Origin: Magnetovibrio sp.
GTDB lineage: Bacteria > Pseudomonadota > Alphaproteobacteria > Rhodospirillales > Magnetovibrionaceae
Length of the DNA: 64,000 bases
Direction: 5' to 3'
Assembly: GCF_036568125.1 (NCBI RefSeq)
Contig: NZ_DATCTF010000014.1
Location: 115,613 to 179,612 of the forward strand
The translations under genes and the position numbers were made by a program. The notes below the pieces were generated by a model that saw only the letters and a list, made by a program, of their open reading frames with translations, was not told where the DNA came from and searched no databases. Numbering within the stretch: position 1 is the stretch's first letter; every line of letters starts with the position of its first letter. Below are positions 7,159-16,882 of this stretch, piece after piece.

Positions 7159-8337
7159 ATGGGCAAACCCGCCCTCAAAAAAAATCCTTTTAGCGGCGCG
7201 GGGGTGAACATCGAACCCGGCGCGATCCTCAATGCGCTGGGCACGGCGGTGATGGTGATTTCTGCTGATGACCGGCTGTTGTACGCCAACGCGGCGGCGG
7301 AACAGCTGTTCGCCCGTAGCCGTTCCAGTCTGGCGCGGGCGTCGATTAACACGTTGTTGCCCACCAGCAGTCCCATTTTTGAACTGATCCATCAAGTGCG
7401 CGGCGGCATGAGCGCCATTACCGAACACGGTGTGGTGCTCGACACGCCGAAAACCGGACAGCGGCTGGTCAACGTCCAGGCCGCGCCCATGGTCGAGGTT
7501 CCGGATGCCGTGGTGTTGACGTTTCAAGAACGCTCCATCGCCGATCAGATCGATCATCGCTTGACCCACCGCGACGCCACCCGGACCATAGCCGCGATGT
7601 CGGCAATGATGGCCCACGAGGTCAAAAACCCCTTATCCGGCATCCGTGGCGCGGCGCAATTGTTGGAAACCGGCGCCAACGAAGCCGACCAGGAACTCAC
7701 CCGCCTGATCCAGGACGAAGTCGACCGCATTAAGGAGTTGGTCGAACGCATGGAGGTGTTCTCCGAAAGTGCGCCGATCAAGGCCGGGCCGGTGAACATT
7801 CACCAAGTGCTCGACCGGGTGCGCCGCATCGCCGAAAACGGCTTTGGCCGTCATGTTCACTTCATCGCCGAATACGATCCGTCGTTGCCGCCGGTGTCGG
7901 GCAACCGGGACCAACTGATCCAAGTGTTCTTGAACTTGATCAAAAACGCCTGTGAGGCGGTGCCTCATGAAAACGGCGTTGTGCACATGAAAACCGCCTA
8001 CCAGCACGGTGTGCGCTTCGCCATGCCGGGCTCGCAAAGCCGCGTCCACCTGCCGCTGGCCATCACCATTTGCGACAATGGCCCAGGTGTTGCTCCTGAA
8101 ATGCAAGACCACATGTTCGACCCGTTCGTCACCACCAAGGCGAAGGGCAGTGGCCTTGGATTGGCGTTGGTGTCCAAAATTGTCGGCGACAACGGCGGCG
8201 TGATCGATTTCAAAAGCGATCCGGGCCGCACCGAATTCCGCATTCTTTTGCCCATGTCCAAAGAACCGTTGCCACTCGAAGACATGAACGGCGCCCCCGG
8301 CGCCAACCCGGCACCGTCTCACGGCGATATTGTGTAA
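7159..8337 (+). CDS. ntrB: Nitrogen regulation sensor histidine kinase NtrB (GlnL)
   Basis: The product is 392 residues and soluble (no transmembrane segments). An N-terminal PAS domain (about 20-130) is followed by a HisKA dimerisation helix with phospho-acceptor His153 in [21 protein letters not shown]. The HATPase domain has the N box at about Asn259-Asn263 ([11 protein letters not shown]), DNGPGVAPE and [18 protein letters not shown]. Known role: a PII-controlled kinase/phosphatase of NtrC that senses nitrogen status. It abuts dusB and is 13 nt from ntrC. A short proline-containing tail of about 20 residues follows the catalytic domain. Confidence 0.97.
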   Translation: MGKPALKKNPFSGAGVNIEPGAILNALGTAVMVISADDRLLYANAAAEQLFARSRSSLARASINTLLPTSSPIFELIHQVRGGMSAITEHGVVLDTPKTGQRLVNVQAAPMVEVPDAVVLTFQERSIADQIDHRLTHRDATRTIAAMSAMMAHEVKNPLSGIRGAAQLLETGANEADQELTRLIQDEVDRIKELVERMEVFSESAPIKAGPVNIHQVLDRVRRIAENGFGRHVHFIAEYDPSLPPVSGNRDQLIQVFLNLIKNACEAVPHENGVVHMKTAYQHGVRFAMPGSQSRVHLPLAITICDNGPGVAPEMQDHMFDPFVTTKAKGSGLGLALVSKIVGDNGGVIDFKSDPGRTEFRILLPMSKEPLPLEDMNGAPGANPAPSHGDIV

Positions 8338-8350
8338 GGAACACCGACGC

Positions 8351-9790
8351 ATGACCGCAGGCTCAACCATTCTCATCGCCGACGACGATGCATCCATTCG
8401 CACCGTGCTCGAACAGGCCCTGACCCGGGCGGGTTATGAAGTGCGCACCACTTCCAACGCTGCGACGTTGTGGAAATGGGTTTCCGACGGCTTGGGCGAT
8501 TTGGTGATCACGGATGTGGTGATGCCGGATGAAAACGGCCTCGACTTGGTGCCGCGCATTCTGAAAATCAGGCCCAACCTGCGCATCATCGTCATGAGCG
8601 CGCAAACGACAATTTTGACGGCGGTGAAAGCGACCGAACGCGGCGCGTTTGAATATCTACCAAAACCTTTTGATATCAAAGAATTGGTGTCTGTTGTTCA
8701 GCGTGGACTTGAAGCCTCTAAACCATCAAGGCAGACCAGCATACACCCCGACGACGAAGAAGAATTGCCATTGATCGGGCGTTCCACGGCGATGCAGGCG
8801 ATCTACCGCTCCATCGCCCGGCTGATGCAGACCGACTTATCGGTGATCATCAGTGGCGAGTCCGGTACCGGCAAGGAACTGGTGGCCCGAGCGCTGCACG
8901 ATTACGGCGCGCGGCGCAACAAACCGTTCGTCGCCGTCAACATGGCCGCCATTCCGCGCGACTTGATCGAATCTGAGCTGTTCGGCCACGAAAAGGGCTC
9001 GTTCACTGGCGCCACCAACCGCAGCGCAGGGCGCTTCGAACAAGCCCAGGGTGGCACGCTGTTTTTGGACGAAATCGGCGACATGCCGTTGGAAGCGCAA
9101 ACCCGTTTGCTGCGCGTTCTGCAAGAAGGCGAGTACACCACGGTGGGTGGACGCACCCCGATCAAAACCAACGTGCGCATCATCGCCGCCACCCACCGCG
9201 ACCTAAAGCAATTGATTCGTCAGGGCGTTTTCCGCGAGGATTTGTATTTCCGCCTGAACGTCGCACCGGTGCGCCTGCCGCCGTTGCGCGAACGGTCCGA
9301 AGACGTGCCCGAATTGATCCGCCATTTCCTGGCCCAAGCGGCATCGGAAGGACTGCCGTGGAAAACCATCGCGCCGGCTGCCATGGAGCGTCTCAAGCGC
9401 CACACCTGGCCAGGCAACGTGCGCGAGTTGGAGAATATGGTCAAACGCCTGGCGGCGCTGTGCGCCGAAGAAGAGGTTGGCCTCGACACCATCGAGATGG
9501 AATTGGCCGAAGCCCCGGCCAGCATGCCCGAAAACGACGGCGGCGGCTTGGCCCAATCGGTCGAACGCCATATGAAGTCATACTTCGCCGCCCACGGCGA
9601 CAGCCTGCCGTCGCCGGGCCTGTATGACCGCATCCTGCGCGAAGTGGAACGCCCGTTGCTGCAATTGACCTTGGATGCCACGCGCGGCAACCAGGTGCGC
9701 GCCGCCGACCTATTGGGCTTGAACCGCAACACCTTACGCAAGAAAATCCGCGAACTCGATATCCCCGTTGTCCGGGGCGGGGCGAAATAG
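8351..9790 (+). CDS. ntrC: Nitrogen regulation response regulator NtrC (GlnG)
   Basis: The product is 479 residues. The receiver domain has phospho-acceptor Asp55 ([12 protein letters not shown]). The AAA+ sigma-54 activation domain has Walker A GESGTGKE from residue 169, a GSFTGA sigma-54 contact loop, Walker [12 protein letters not shown] and an arginine finger region. The Fis-type HTH is at the C-terminus (about 440-475, [24 protein letters not shown]). Phosphorylated NtrC activates nitrogen-assimilation promoters with sigma-54. The ATG at 8351 is preferred over 8330, which reads into the intergenic sequence. It is followed 30 nt later by ntrY. Confidence 0.97.
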   Translation: MTAGSTILIADDDASIRTVLEQALTRAGYEVRTTSNAATLWKWVSDGLGDLVITDVVMPDENGLDLVPRILKIRPNLRIIVMSAQTTILTAVKATERGAFEYLPKPFDIKELVSVVQRGLEASKPSRQTSIHPDDEEELPLIGRSTAMQAIYRSIARLMQTDLSVIISGESGTGKELVARALHDYGARRNKPFVAVNMAAIPRDLIESELFGHEKGSFTGATNRSAGRFEQAQGGTLFLDEIGDMPLEAQTRLLRVLQEGEYTTVGGRTPIKTNVRIIAATHRDLKQLIRQGVFREDLYFRLNVAPVRLPPLRERSEDVPELIRHFLAQAASEGLPWKTIAPAAMERLKRHTWPGNVRELENMVKRLAALCAEEEVGLDTIEMELAEAPASMPENDGGGLAQSVERHMKSYFAAHGDSLPSPGLYDRILREVERPLLQLTLDATRGNQVRAADLLGLNRNTLRKKIRELDIPVVRGGAK

Positions 9791-9820
9791 GGCCCGATCC
9801 ATGCCGCCGAAAGGGCGAAT

Positions 9821-12094
9821 ATGAACGAGAAGTCCGCAAATTCGATGGGCGCATTTTCCGTTGCTGTGCGTAAAAAGCTGTCGCAACTGCTCGTCAGCCG
9901 TCGCTTGGCGTTCTTGCTGGCCGCCAGCGCGATCGTATCGGGTATCGCCACGTTCGGTCTGCTGACGGGCACCTCGACGGGGACCGGCACGCCCGATCCG
10001 CAAAAATTGCAGGCTTTGTTGGCGGCCGACTTGGTGATTTTGCTGTCCTTGGCCTTGGTCATCACCCAGCGCACGGTGGGCATGTGGGTGCAGCGCCGTC
10101 GCGGCATGGCGGGATCGGCCCTGCATGTGCGTATGGTGGTGATGTTTTCGCTGCTGGCGGTCACCCCGGCCATCTTGGTAACCATCTTTGCCGCGCTGTT
10201 TCTCAATTTCGGCTTCAATTCGTGGTTTTCCGAGCGTGTGCGCACGGCGGTCGACGCCTCCCAAGCGGTGGCCGGCGCCTATTTCGACGAACACATTCAA
10301 AACATTCGCGCCGACGTGCTGGCGATGGCCAACGATCTCAACCGTGATCAGGCCTTGCTCACCGCCAATCCGCGCCTGTTGGCGCGCGCGCTGTCCAACC
10401 ATTCGATCGAGCGCAATCTGACTGAAGCCACGGTGCTCGACGGCAGCGGCACGATCATGGCGCGTTCGCAGTATTCGATGCTGTCGCTGGGTGTCGGCGA
10501 AATGCCGCCGGGGGCGATCGAGCGCGCCGATCACGGTGAACTGGTGATCTTGACAGCCCCCAACGCCGACCAAGTCCGAGCACTGGTGCGCCTGGAACGT
10601 TACATCAGCGCCTATCTGCTGGTGGGGCGTTTTGTCGACGCTAAGGTTCTGGCGAACATGGAAAGCGTGCGCGAGGCTTCGCAAACCTATCTGCGCCTGG
10701 AAGAAAGCAGCGGCAAGATCCAGATCACCTTCGTCGCCATTTTCGCCATGGTATCGCTGCTCTTGCTGCTGGCGGCGGTGTGGATCGGCATGACCTTGGC
10801 CAACCAAATGGCGCGGCCCATTTCACGACTGATCGAAGCGGCCGAACAGGTCTCGTCCGGCGATCTCACCCAGCGGGTGCTGGTCGACGACACCATCGGC
10901 GAGGTCGGCACCTTGTCGAAAGCCTTCAATGACATGACAGGGCGTCTGGCCGAACAGCAAGACGGTCTGATGCAGATGAACCGCAAGCTCGATGAGCGCC
11001 GTCGCTTCACCGAAACCGTGTTGGCGGGCGTATCGGCCGGCGTGGTCGGCTTGGACGGGGAAGGGCGCATCAATCTGCCCAATCGCACCGCCAGTTTGTT
11101 GCTGGGCACCGATCTGCAAGACGTGTGCGGGCGCTATTTGGCGCAAATCGTGCCGGAAATGTCCGAGGTCCTGGCCGAAGCCATGGACCGCCCGGACCGG
11201 GTGGCGAGAGCCGAAATCACCGTCACCCGCGACGGTCACTCCCGCACCTTGATCGTCACCATCGCCGCCGAGCAATTGGAAGGCGACGTGTTCGGTTACG
11301 TTTTGACCTTCGACGACATCACCGAATTGCAGTCCGCGCAGCGAAAGGCCGCCTGGTCGGGCGTGGCGCGGCGCATCGCGCATGAAATCAAAAATCCGCT
11401 GACCCCGATCCAATTGGCGGCGGAACGCCTGAAACGCAAATACCTTAAGCAAATCAAGGAAGACCCTGAAACCTTTGTGACCTGCACCGAAACCATCATT
11501 CGCCAAGTCGAAGATCTCGGCCGCATGGTCGATGAGTTTTCGTCCTTTTCGCGCATGCCCCAGGCGGTGTTGAAACTGGAAAACCTGTCCGAAATTTGCC
11601 GCCAATCACTGTTTTTGGAAAAGAACCGCTCGACCGGGATTGTGGTGGAAGACCACATGCCCGAAACGGATGTCAAAATCCTCTGCGACGCCCAACAGGT
11701 CGCCCGGGTTCTCACCAATATTTTAAAAAATGCCGCCGAATCGGTCTCCGAACGCATGGAACGCGAAGGCGGTGACGCAGCCATTGGGTGGATTCGCTTC
11801 TCTCTGAGCCCACAAGAAACACCCCGCGGCACACGCGTCGCCATCGTCGTGGAAGACAACGGCACCGGGCTGCCGGAAACCGATTTGGCCCAGTTGACCG
11901 AACCTTACGTCACCACCCGCGCCAAAGGCACCGGTCTGGGGCTAGCGATTGTAAAGAAAATCATGGAAGATCACGGGGGTGATCTGATACTTGAAAATAG
12001 ACGTGAAGGGGGCGCCCGTGCGACCCTGATCTTCCCGCAGCAAGACGACGCGCACCAACAACCGGCCGCCGATCTGGCCCAAGCGAGTGAGTAG
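9821..12094 (+). CDS. ntrY: Nitrogen regulation sensor histidine kinase NtrY
   Basis: The product is 757 residues. Two to three N-terminal transmembrane helices (about 20-125) are followed by a periplasmic sensor region, another membrane helix near 305-325 (FVAIFAMVSLLLLLAAVWIGM), HAMP (LANQMARPISRLIEAAEQVSSGDLTQRV), PAS, HisKA with His521 in RIAHEIKNPLTPIQLAAERL, and HATPase with ILKNAAESV, DNGTGLPE and GTGLGLAIVKKIMEDHGG. Known in alphaproteobacteria as the membrane kinase of NtrX, linked to nitrogen, redox and envelope responses. It is 8 nt from ntrX, so translational coupling is likely. Confidence 0.96.
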   Translation: MNEKSANSMGAFSVAVRKKLSQLLVSRRLAFLLAASAIVSGIATFGLLTGTSTGTGTPDPQKLQALLAADLVILLSLALVITQRTVGMWVQRRRGMAGSALHVRMVVMFSLLAVTPAILVTIFAALFLNFGFNSWFSERVRTAVDASQAVAGAYFDEHIQNIRADVLAMANDLNRDQALLTANPRLLARALSNHSIERNLTEATVLDGSGTIMARSQYSMLSLGVGEMPPGAIERADHGELVILTAPNADQVRALVRLERYISAYLLVGRFVDAKVLANMESVREASQTYLRLEESSGKIQITFVAIFAMVSLLLLLAAVWIGMTLANQMARPISRLIEAAEQVSSGDLTQRVLVDDTIGEVGTLSKAFNDMTGRLAEQQDGLMQMNRKLDERRRFTETVLAGVSAGVVGLDGEGRINLPNRTASLLLGTDLQDVCGRYLAQIVPEMSEVLAEAMDRPDRVARAEITVTRDGHSRTLIVTIAAEQLEGDVFGYVLTFDDITELQSAQRKAAWSGVARRIAHEIKNPLTPIQLAAERLKRKYLKQIKEDPETFVTCTETIIRQVEDLGRMVDEFSSFSRMPQAVLKLENLSEICRQSLFLEKNRSTGIVVEDHMPETDVKILCDAQQVARVLTNILKNAAESVSERMEREGGDAAIGWIRFSLSPQETPRGTRVAIVVEDNGTGLPETDLAQLTEPYVTTRAKGTGLGLAIVKKIMEDHGGDLILENRREGGARATLIFPQQDDAHQQPAADLAQASE

Positions 12095-12102
12095 AGAGTT
12101 TC

Positions 12103-13506
12103 ATGGGGCAAGATATCCTCATCGTTGACGACGAAGCGGACATCCGCGCACTGGTTGCCGGCATCTTGGAGGATGAAGGTTTCCAGCCGCGCGAGGCCGC
12201 AAGCGACACCCAGGCACTGGAACTGATCGAGATGCGCCGTCCGAACTTGGTGCTGCTCGACATCTGGCTGCAAGGCAGCCAAATGGACGGTCTGCAAATC
12301 CTCACCGCCGTCAAAAAACGCCACCCCAGCCTGCCGGTGGTGATGATGAGTGGACACGGCACCATCGAGACCGCGGTCAAGGCGCTGAAGGACGGCGCTT
12401 ACGATTTCATTCAAAAGCCTTTCAAGGCCGACCGTCTGGTGTTGGTGGTGGAACGCGCCATCGAAGCAGCGCGCCTCAAGCGCGAAAACGAAGAACTGCG
12501 TCTGCGCACTGACGCCGACGATAATCTGATCGGTGCCTCGTCGGTGATTTCGCATGTCCGTCAAGCCGTAGAACGCGTCGCCCCGGCCAATTCCCGGGTT
12601 CTGATCACCGGCCCCAGCGGCTGCGGTAAAGAGGTCGTGGCGCGCATGCTGCATGATCGCTCTGTGCGTTCCGCAGGGCCGTTCGTGGTGGTCAACTGCG
12701 CCACCATGGAACCGGATCGCCTGGAAATCGAACTGTTCGGCACCGAAACCCCGGCCGAAGACGGCGAAGGCGGCCGCAAGGTCGGCTATTTTGAGGCCGC
12801 CCACACCGGCACACTGTTTCTCGACGAAGTCACGGACATGCCGCTCGAAACCCAAGGCAAGATCGTGCGCGTGCTGCAAGAACAGATCTTCGAACGCGTC
12901 GGCGGGACCACTAAAGTCGAAGTCGATGTGCGTGTGGTCGCCAGCGCCACCCGCGACATTCAGGCCGAAATCGCCGCGGGGCATTTTCGTGAAGATTTGT
13001 TCTACCGCCTCTCGGTGGTGCCCATCGCGGTGCCGCCGCTCAAGTCGCGCTGCGAGGACATCCCGATGCTGGCGTCGCATTTCATCGCGCAAGCATCGCG
13101 CAGATCCGGTCAGCCGGGACGGCGACTTTCCGAAGACGCCATCGCCGCGCTGCAAGCCTACGACTGGCCGGGCAACGTGCGCGAACTGAAAAACATCATC
13201 GAAAGGCTGCTGATTATGGCGCCGGGTGGCAGCAACGACCCCATCCGCGCCGAAAATCTACCCAGTGAGCTGATCACCGGCAACGTCGCCGCAGCCACCA
13301 TGAACGGCGGCAGCGAAGTCATGGGACTGCCGCTCAAGCAAGCGCGCGAAGCGTTCGAGCGCGACTACCTGCTCGCCCAGGTGGCACGGTTTGGCGGCAA
13401 CATTTCGCGCACGGCTGAATTCGTCGGCATGGAACGTTCGGCCTTGCATCGCAAACTGAAATCACTGGGTCTGACCGGCGAAGAAATGACGAAAAAAAGC
13501 GGATAA
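12103..13506 (+). CDS. ntrX: Response regulator NtrX (AAA+ type, no GAFTGA loop)
   Basis: The product is 467 residues. The receiver has Asp53 (LLDIWLQGSQMDG). The AAA+ domain has Walker A GPSGCGKE and Walker B GTLFLDEVTDM, and the Fis-type C-terminal HTH lies within the last 60 residues (GGNISRTAEFVGMERSALHRKLKSL). The region where NtrC has GAFTGA reads ELFGTETPAEDGEGGRKVGYFEA, so the sigma-54 contact motif is absent. This suggests action without canonical sigma-54 remodelling, as reported for other alphaproteobacterial NtrX proteins. It pairs with NtrY immediately upstream. Confidence 0.95.
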   Translation: MGQDILIVDDEADIRALVAGILEDEGFQPREAASDTQALELIEMRRPNLVLLDIWLQGSQMDGLQILTAVKKRHPSLPVVMMSGHGTIETAVKALKDGAYDFIQKPFKADRLVLVVERAIEAARLKRENEELRLRTDADDNLIGASSVISHVRQAVERVAPANSRVLITGPSGCGKEVVARMLHDRSVRSAGPFVVVNCATMEPDRLEIELFGTETPAEDGEGGRKVGYFEAAHTGTLFLDEVTDMPLETQGKIVRVLQEQIFERVGGTTKVEVDVRVVASATRDIQAEIAAGHFREDLFYRLSVVPIAVPPLKSRCEDIPMLASHFIAQASRRSGQPGRRLSEDAIAALQAYDWPGNVRELKNIIERLLIMAPGGSNDPIRAENLPSELITGNVAAATMNGGSEVMGLPLKQAREAFERDYLLAQVARFGGNISRTAEFVGMERSALHRKLKSLGLTGEEMTKKSG

Positions 13507-13568
13507 TCGATTTTTTTCCATAAATCGGGTATGCGTGTCTTCGAACAAATGAGGGGAAGGTAACTTCC

Positions 13569-14945
13569 ATGAAAGTGATCGTGTGCGGCGCAGGGCAGGT
13601 GGGTTTCCACATCGCCCAACATTTGTCGCGTGAAAACAACGACGTAACAGTTATCGACCAGTCTCCGGAACTGGTCCGGCGCATTTCGGACACCTTGGAC
13701 GTGCAAGGCGTGATCGGCCATGCCTCACGCCCCGACGTGTTGGAGCGCGCCGGTACTGCCGACGCCGACATGATCATCGCCGTGACCGCCGCCGACGAAG
13801 CCAACATGGTCGCGTGTCAGGTGGCGCATTCTCTGTTCGGGGTCCCGACCAAGATCGCGCGCATTCGCGCCCAGGCTTATTTGCAGCCTATGTGGGCGAA
13901 CCTGTTTTCGCGCGAACACATGCCCATCGACGTGATCATCTCACCGGAAATCGAGGTTGCCCGCGCCATTCAGCGGCGTCTGACGGTACCCGGCGCGTTC
14001 GAAATGATCCCGCTGGTGGGCGGCAAGGTGAAGCTGCTGGGCGTGCGCTGCGGCAAAGCCTGCCCGTTGCTGAACACCCCCTTGCGCCAGATCAACCAGT
14101 TGTTCCCGGATTTGTCGATCACCGTCATCGGCATCGTGCGCGACGGCGACTTCATGGTGCCCGATGCCGACAGTCAAATGCAGCCCGGCGACAGCGTCTA
14201 TTTCGTAGCCGATGCTGAAAAACAGGACCGCGCCATGGCCGCGTTCGGCCACGACGAGCAAGAAGCCCGCCGTTTGGTGATCTTCGGCGGCGGCAACATC
14301 GGCCTGTTCCTGGCCGAAGAGCTGGAAAGTTCGGAAAGCAAGCTCAACGTCAAGCTGATCGAATGGAACGCGGAGCGCGCAAGTCTGTGCGCCAGCCGCC
14401 TGAAGCGGACCATGGTCATCCAGGGCGATGTGCTCGACACCCAGATCATGGACGAAGCCAACGTGGCGATGACCGAAACCATCATCGCGGTCACCAACGA
14501 CGACGAAAACAACATTTTGTCGTCGCTGCTGGCCAAACGCGAGGGGGCTGCACGGGCCATCACGCTGATCAACAAGGGCGAATACGAAAGCCTGATCGGT
14601 TCGTTGGGTATCGACGTGGTGGTCGATCCGCGCAACATCACCGTTTCGACCATCATCCAACACGTGCGCCGGGGCCGCATTCATTCCGTGCACACGCTGG
14701 GCGAGGGCTTCGGCGAACTGATCGAGGCCGAGGCGCTGCAAACCTCGCCGATGGTCGGCAAACCGCTGAAAGAAGCCGACTTGCCCGAAGGCATGGTGAT
14801 CGGCGCGGTGGTCCGCGGCGACGAGGTCATCAGTCCGCGCGGCAACACCATCATTCAAGCCAAAGACCGTGTCGTGGTGTTCGCCACCAGCGACATCATC
14901 GCCCAGGTGGAAAAAATGTTCTCCGTCCAGCTCGAGTATTTCTAG
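13569..14945 (+). CDS. trkA: Trk system potassium transporter peripheral protein TrkA
   Basis: The product is 458 residues, with two tandem RCK units. The first opens MKVIVCGAGQVGFHIAQHL (Rossmann glycine motif) and is followed by an RCK-C domain (about 140-220). The second opens VIFGGGNIGLFLAEEL at about residue 235 and ends in another RCK-C domain with PRGNTIIQAKDRVVVFA. Known role: the NAD(H)/ATP-binding cytoplasmic gate of the TrkH/TrkG potassium channel; no trkH is visible here. GGGGAAGG lies before the ATG. Placement after ntrYX is the standard alphaproteobacterial order. Confidence 0.97.
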   Translation: MKVIVCGAGQVGFHIAQHLSRENNDVTVIDQSPELVRRISDTLDVQGVIGHASRPDVLERAGTADADMIIAVTAADEANMVACQVAHSLFGVPTKIARIRAQAYLQPMWANLFSREHMPIDVIISPEIEVARAIQRRLTVPGAFEMIPLVGGKVKLLGVRCGKACPLLNTPLRQINQLFPDLSITVIGIVRDGDFMVPDADSQMQPGDSVYFVADAEKQDRAMAAFGHDEQEARRLVIFGGGNIGLFLAEELESSESKLNVKLIEWNAERASLCASRLKRTMVIQGDVLDTQIMDEANVAMTETIIAVTNDDENNILSSLLAKREGAARAITLINKGEYESLIGSLGIDVVVDPRNITVSTIIQHVRRGRIHSVHTLGEGFGELIEAEALQTSPMVGKPLKEADLPEGMVIGAVVRGDEVISPRGNTIIQAKDRVVVFATSDIIAQVEKMFSVQLEYF

Positions 14946-14946
14946 A

Positions 14947-15804
14947 ATGTCGATCTCATACGTGAACGGTCTCTATGTGCCGCATCGCGACGCCAGCGTT
15001 CACATCGAAGACCGCGGCTTTCAGTTCGCCGATGCGATTTACGAAGTTTTCGCGGTGCAAAAGGGCCGCCTGATCGACGAAGAGGGGCACCTGGACCGCA
15101 TGCAGCGGTCCTTGGACGAAATCTCCATCCCCATGCCGATGAGCCGCGCCGCGTTGAAACTGGTCATGCGCCAATTGTTGCGCGTCAACCGCATCCGTTA
15201 TGGCGGCTTGTATTTGCAAATCAGCCGCGGCGTCGCGCCACGCGATTTCCCCGCACCGGCCGGATTGACGCCAACCCTGGTGATGACGGTCACGCGCCTC
15301 AAGCCGTTCGATCCCCAAGCCGCGCTCAAAGGGGTGCGCGTCATCACCGCACCCGACATCCGCTGGAAACGCTGCGATATCAAGACCGTACAGCTTCTTG
15401 CGGGCGTCATGTACAAGACCTCCGCCCATGCCCAAGGGGCGGCGGAAGCGTGGCTTTTGGATGACAACGGCTTCATCACAGAAGGCTCGTCGTCCAACGC
15501 CTGGATCGTCACGGCCAACGGCGAACTGCTGACCCGCCACACCGACCATGCCATCTTGGGCGGCATCACCCGCCAAACGGTTCTGAAACTGGCGGCGGAC
15601 AATGGCCTCAAATATCTCGAACGGGCGTTCAGCCTCGATGAAGCCAAGGCCGCGCGCGAAGCATTCACCACCTCGTCGACGGTGATGGTGCGTCCCGTCA
15701 CGCACATCGACGACAGCCAAATCGGCGACGGCGCCTGCGGCCCGTTCTGCCGACAACTCATCGCGCTCTACGGCGCCTACTTGGGCCAGGACACGTCAAC
15801 ATGA
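14947..15804 (+). CDS. D-amino-acid transaminase (fold-type IV PLP enzyme)
   Basis: The product is 285 residues, the normal length for fold-type IV aminotransferases. The PLP-binding lysine is Lys146 in RWKRCDIKTVQLL. Other family marks are IEDRGFQFADAIYEV near the N-terminus, YLQISRGVAPRDF (phosphate/carboxylate binding) and ITEGSSSNAWIV. The RGFQFADAIYEV pattern and the RGVAPRDF arginine favour D-amino-acid transaminase over branched-chain aminotransferase or ADC lyase. It would supply D-Ala or D-Glu for peptidoglycan. It starts 1 nt after trkA ends and overlaps the next gene by 4 nt (ATGA). Confidence 0.88.
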   Translation: MSISYVNGLYVPHRDASVHIEDRGFQFADAIYEVFAVQKGRLIDEEGHLDRMQRSLDEISIPMPMSRAALKLVMRQLLRVNRIRYGGLYLQISRGVAPRDFPAPAGLTPTLVMTVTRLKPFDPQAALKGVRVITAPDIRWKRCDIKTVQLLAGVMYKTSAHAQGAAEAWLLDDNGFITEGSSSNAWIVTANGELLTRHTDHAILGGITRQTVLKLAADNGLKYLERAFSLDEAKAAREAFTTSSTVMVRPVTHIDDSQIGDGACGPFCRQLIALYGAYLGQDTST

Positions 15805-16463
15805 ACGACACACCCAACAGCCGCCCCAAGGCGATCATTTTCGACTGGGATAACACCTTGGTCGACAGCTGGCTGATCATTCGCGACGCGCTTAACGCGA
15901 CCTTCGCCGAATACGACCTGCCGCCTTGGTCTCTCGATGAAACCAAGGTGCGCGTCGCCAAGTCCATGCGCGACAGCTTTCCCGAATTGTTCGGCGACGC
16001 TTGGGAAGCGGCGGGCAAGACCTTCTACGGACACTTCGAATCCATTCACCTGGATCGCTTGACGCCCTTGGACAATGCGGCCGAAGCGCTCGAACAGTTG
16101 TCCACGCTCGGCATCTATCTCGGCGTGGTCAGCAACAAAACCGGCAAATTGCTGCGCGCCGAAGCCAAGCAGTTGGGCTGGGACAAGCTTTTCGGGCAAA
16201 TCGTCGGCGCCACCGACGCGCCGCGCGACAAACCGGCCGCCGACCCGGTGATCATGGCGCTTGCCGGCAGCGGTATCGAACTGGGACCCGACGTGTGGTT
16301 CGCCGGCGATGCGCGCATCGACATGGAATGCGCCTTGAATGCGGGCTGCACACCGGTCTTGGTGCGTCCCGAACCGCCCGCCAACGGTGAGTTCGCGGGG
16401 GCCGATCCGGCGCTCTATCTGGACACACCTCTAGGGCTTTCCAATTTCGCCAAGAACCTGTAA
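15801..16463 (+). CDS. HAD-family hydrolase (phosphoglycolate-phosphatase-like)
   Basis: The product is 220 residues. HAD motif I is [10 protein letters not shown] with nucleophile Asp15 and acid/base Asp17. Motif II is the Ser in [11 protein letters not shown], and motif III/IV is [11 protein letters not shown] followed by [17 protein letters not shown]. The cap is of the small helical subclass (residues about 25-95). The substrate is not defined by sequence: Gph-like phosphoglycolate phosphatase or a generic sugar/nucleotide phosphatase are both possible. ATGA overlap with the transaminase implies translational coupling. The gap to hfq is about 160 nt and holds its leader. Confidence 0.85.
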   Translation: MNDTPNSRPKAIIFDWDNTLVDSWLIIRDALNATFAEYDLPPWSLDETKVRVAKSMRDSFPELFGDAWEAAGKTFYGHFESIHLDRLTPLDNAAEALEQLSTLGIYLGVVSNKTGKLLRAEAKQLGWDKLFGQIVGATDAPRDKPAADPVIMALAGSGIELGPDVWFAGDARIDMECALNAGCTPVLVRPEPPANGEFAGADPALYLDTPLGLSNFAKNL

Positions 16464-16568
16464 TATCTGCGCTTCCATCTGGGGGGGCCTTTACACGGGG
16501 GCGCAAAAGAGGGGCAAAAAGCCTTTCATGTGTCATTCGAAACTCTGGCCTACATGGGAAAAATAATG

Positions 16569-16598
16569 GCACGGATTCCAATTCCGGAGGGTCCGTGC
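16569..16598 (+). promoter_or_regulatory. Leader hairpin upstream of hfq
   Basis: GCACGGA (16569-16575) pairs perfectly with TCCGTGC (16592-16598), with an inner TTCC..GGA element, 26 nt before the hfq start codon and just upstream of its ribosome binding site AAGGAA. There is no U-tract, so it is not an intrinsic terminator. A 15-codon frame (16554-16601) ends at the hairpin's 3' base. A role in hfq autoregulation is only an inference. Confidence 0.35.
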
Positions 16599-16624
16599 TG
16601 ATAATCGAAAATAAGGAAGCAACC

Positions 16625-16876
16625 ATGGCTTCGGAAAAGTCTCAAAACGTTCAAGACGTGTTTCTCAACCACATCCGCAAACAGAAGACCCCCGTCACCG
16701 TATTTCTGGTGAACGGCGTCAAACTGCAAGGCATCGTCACGTGGTTCGACAATTTTTCGGTGCTTTTGCGCCGGGACGGGCATACCCAGCTTGTTTACAA
16801 GCACGCCATTTCCACCATCATGCCGTCGCAGCCGATACAGCTCTTCGAGCCGGATGCGGGCGACAGCGAAGATTGA
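16625..16876 (+). CDS. hfq: RNA chaperone Hfq
   Basis: The product is 83 residues. It is a canonical Sm-like fold: [30 protein letters not shown] (Sm1; the Gln and Lys of the proximal face are present), then [32 protein letters not shown] with the YKHAIST Sm2 signature. The C-terminal tail is short and acidic (PDAGDSED), as in alphaproteobacteria. Known role: a hexameric ring that pairs small RNAs with mRNAs. The ATG at 16625 follows AAGGAAGCAACC; the alternative GTG at 16595 overlaps the leader hairpin. hflX begins 6 nt after the stop. Confidence 0.98.
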   Translation: MASEKSQNVQDVFLNHIRKQKTPVTVFLVNGVKLQGIVTWFDNFSVLLRRDGHTQLVYKHAISTIMPSQPIQLFEPDAGDSED

Positions 16877-16882
16877 TGCATC

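Noticed and set aside
6121..7617. 498-codon open frame on the minus strand opposite dusB and ntrB
   Set aside because: It is antisense to two clear genes, crosses their junction, and its product is His/Arg/Gln-rich with no recognisable domain. This is a GC-rich shadow frame.
16567..16582. TGGCACG in the hfq leader as a possible sigma-54 -24 element
   Set aside because: The -12 element is absent: the spacing would need GC about 5 nt later, and the sequence reads CCAAT.
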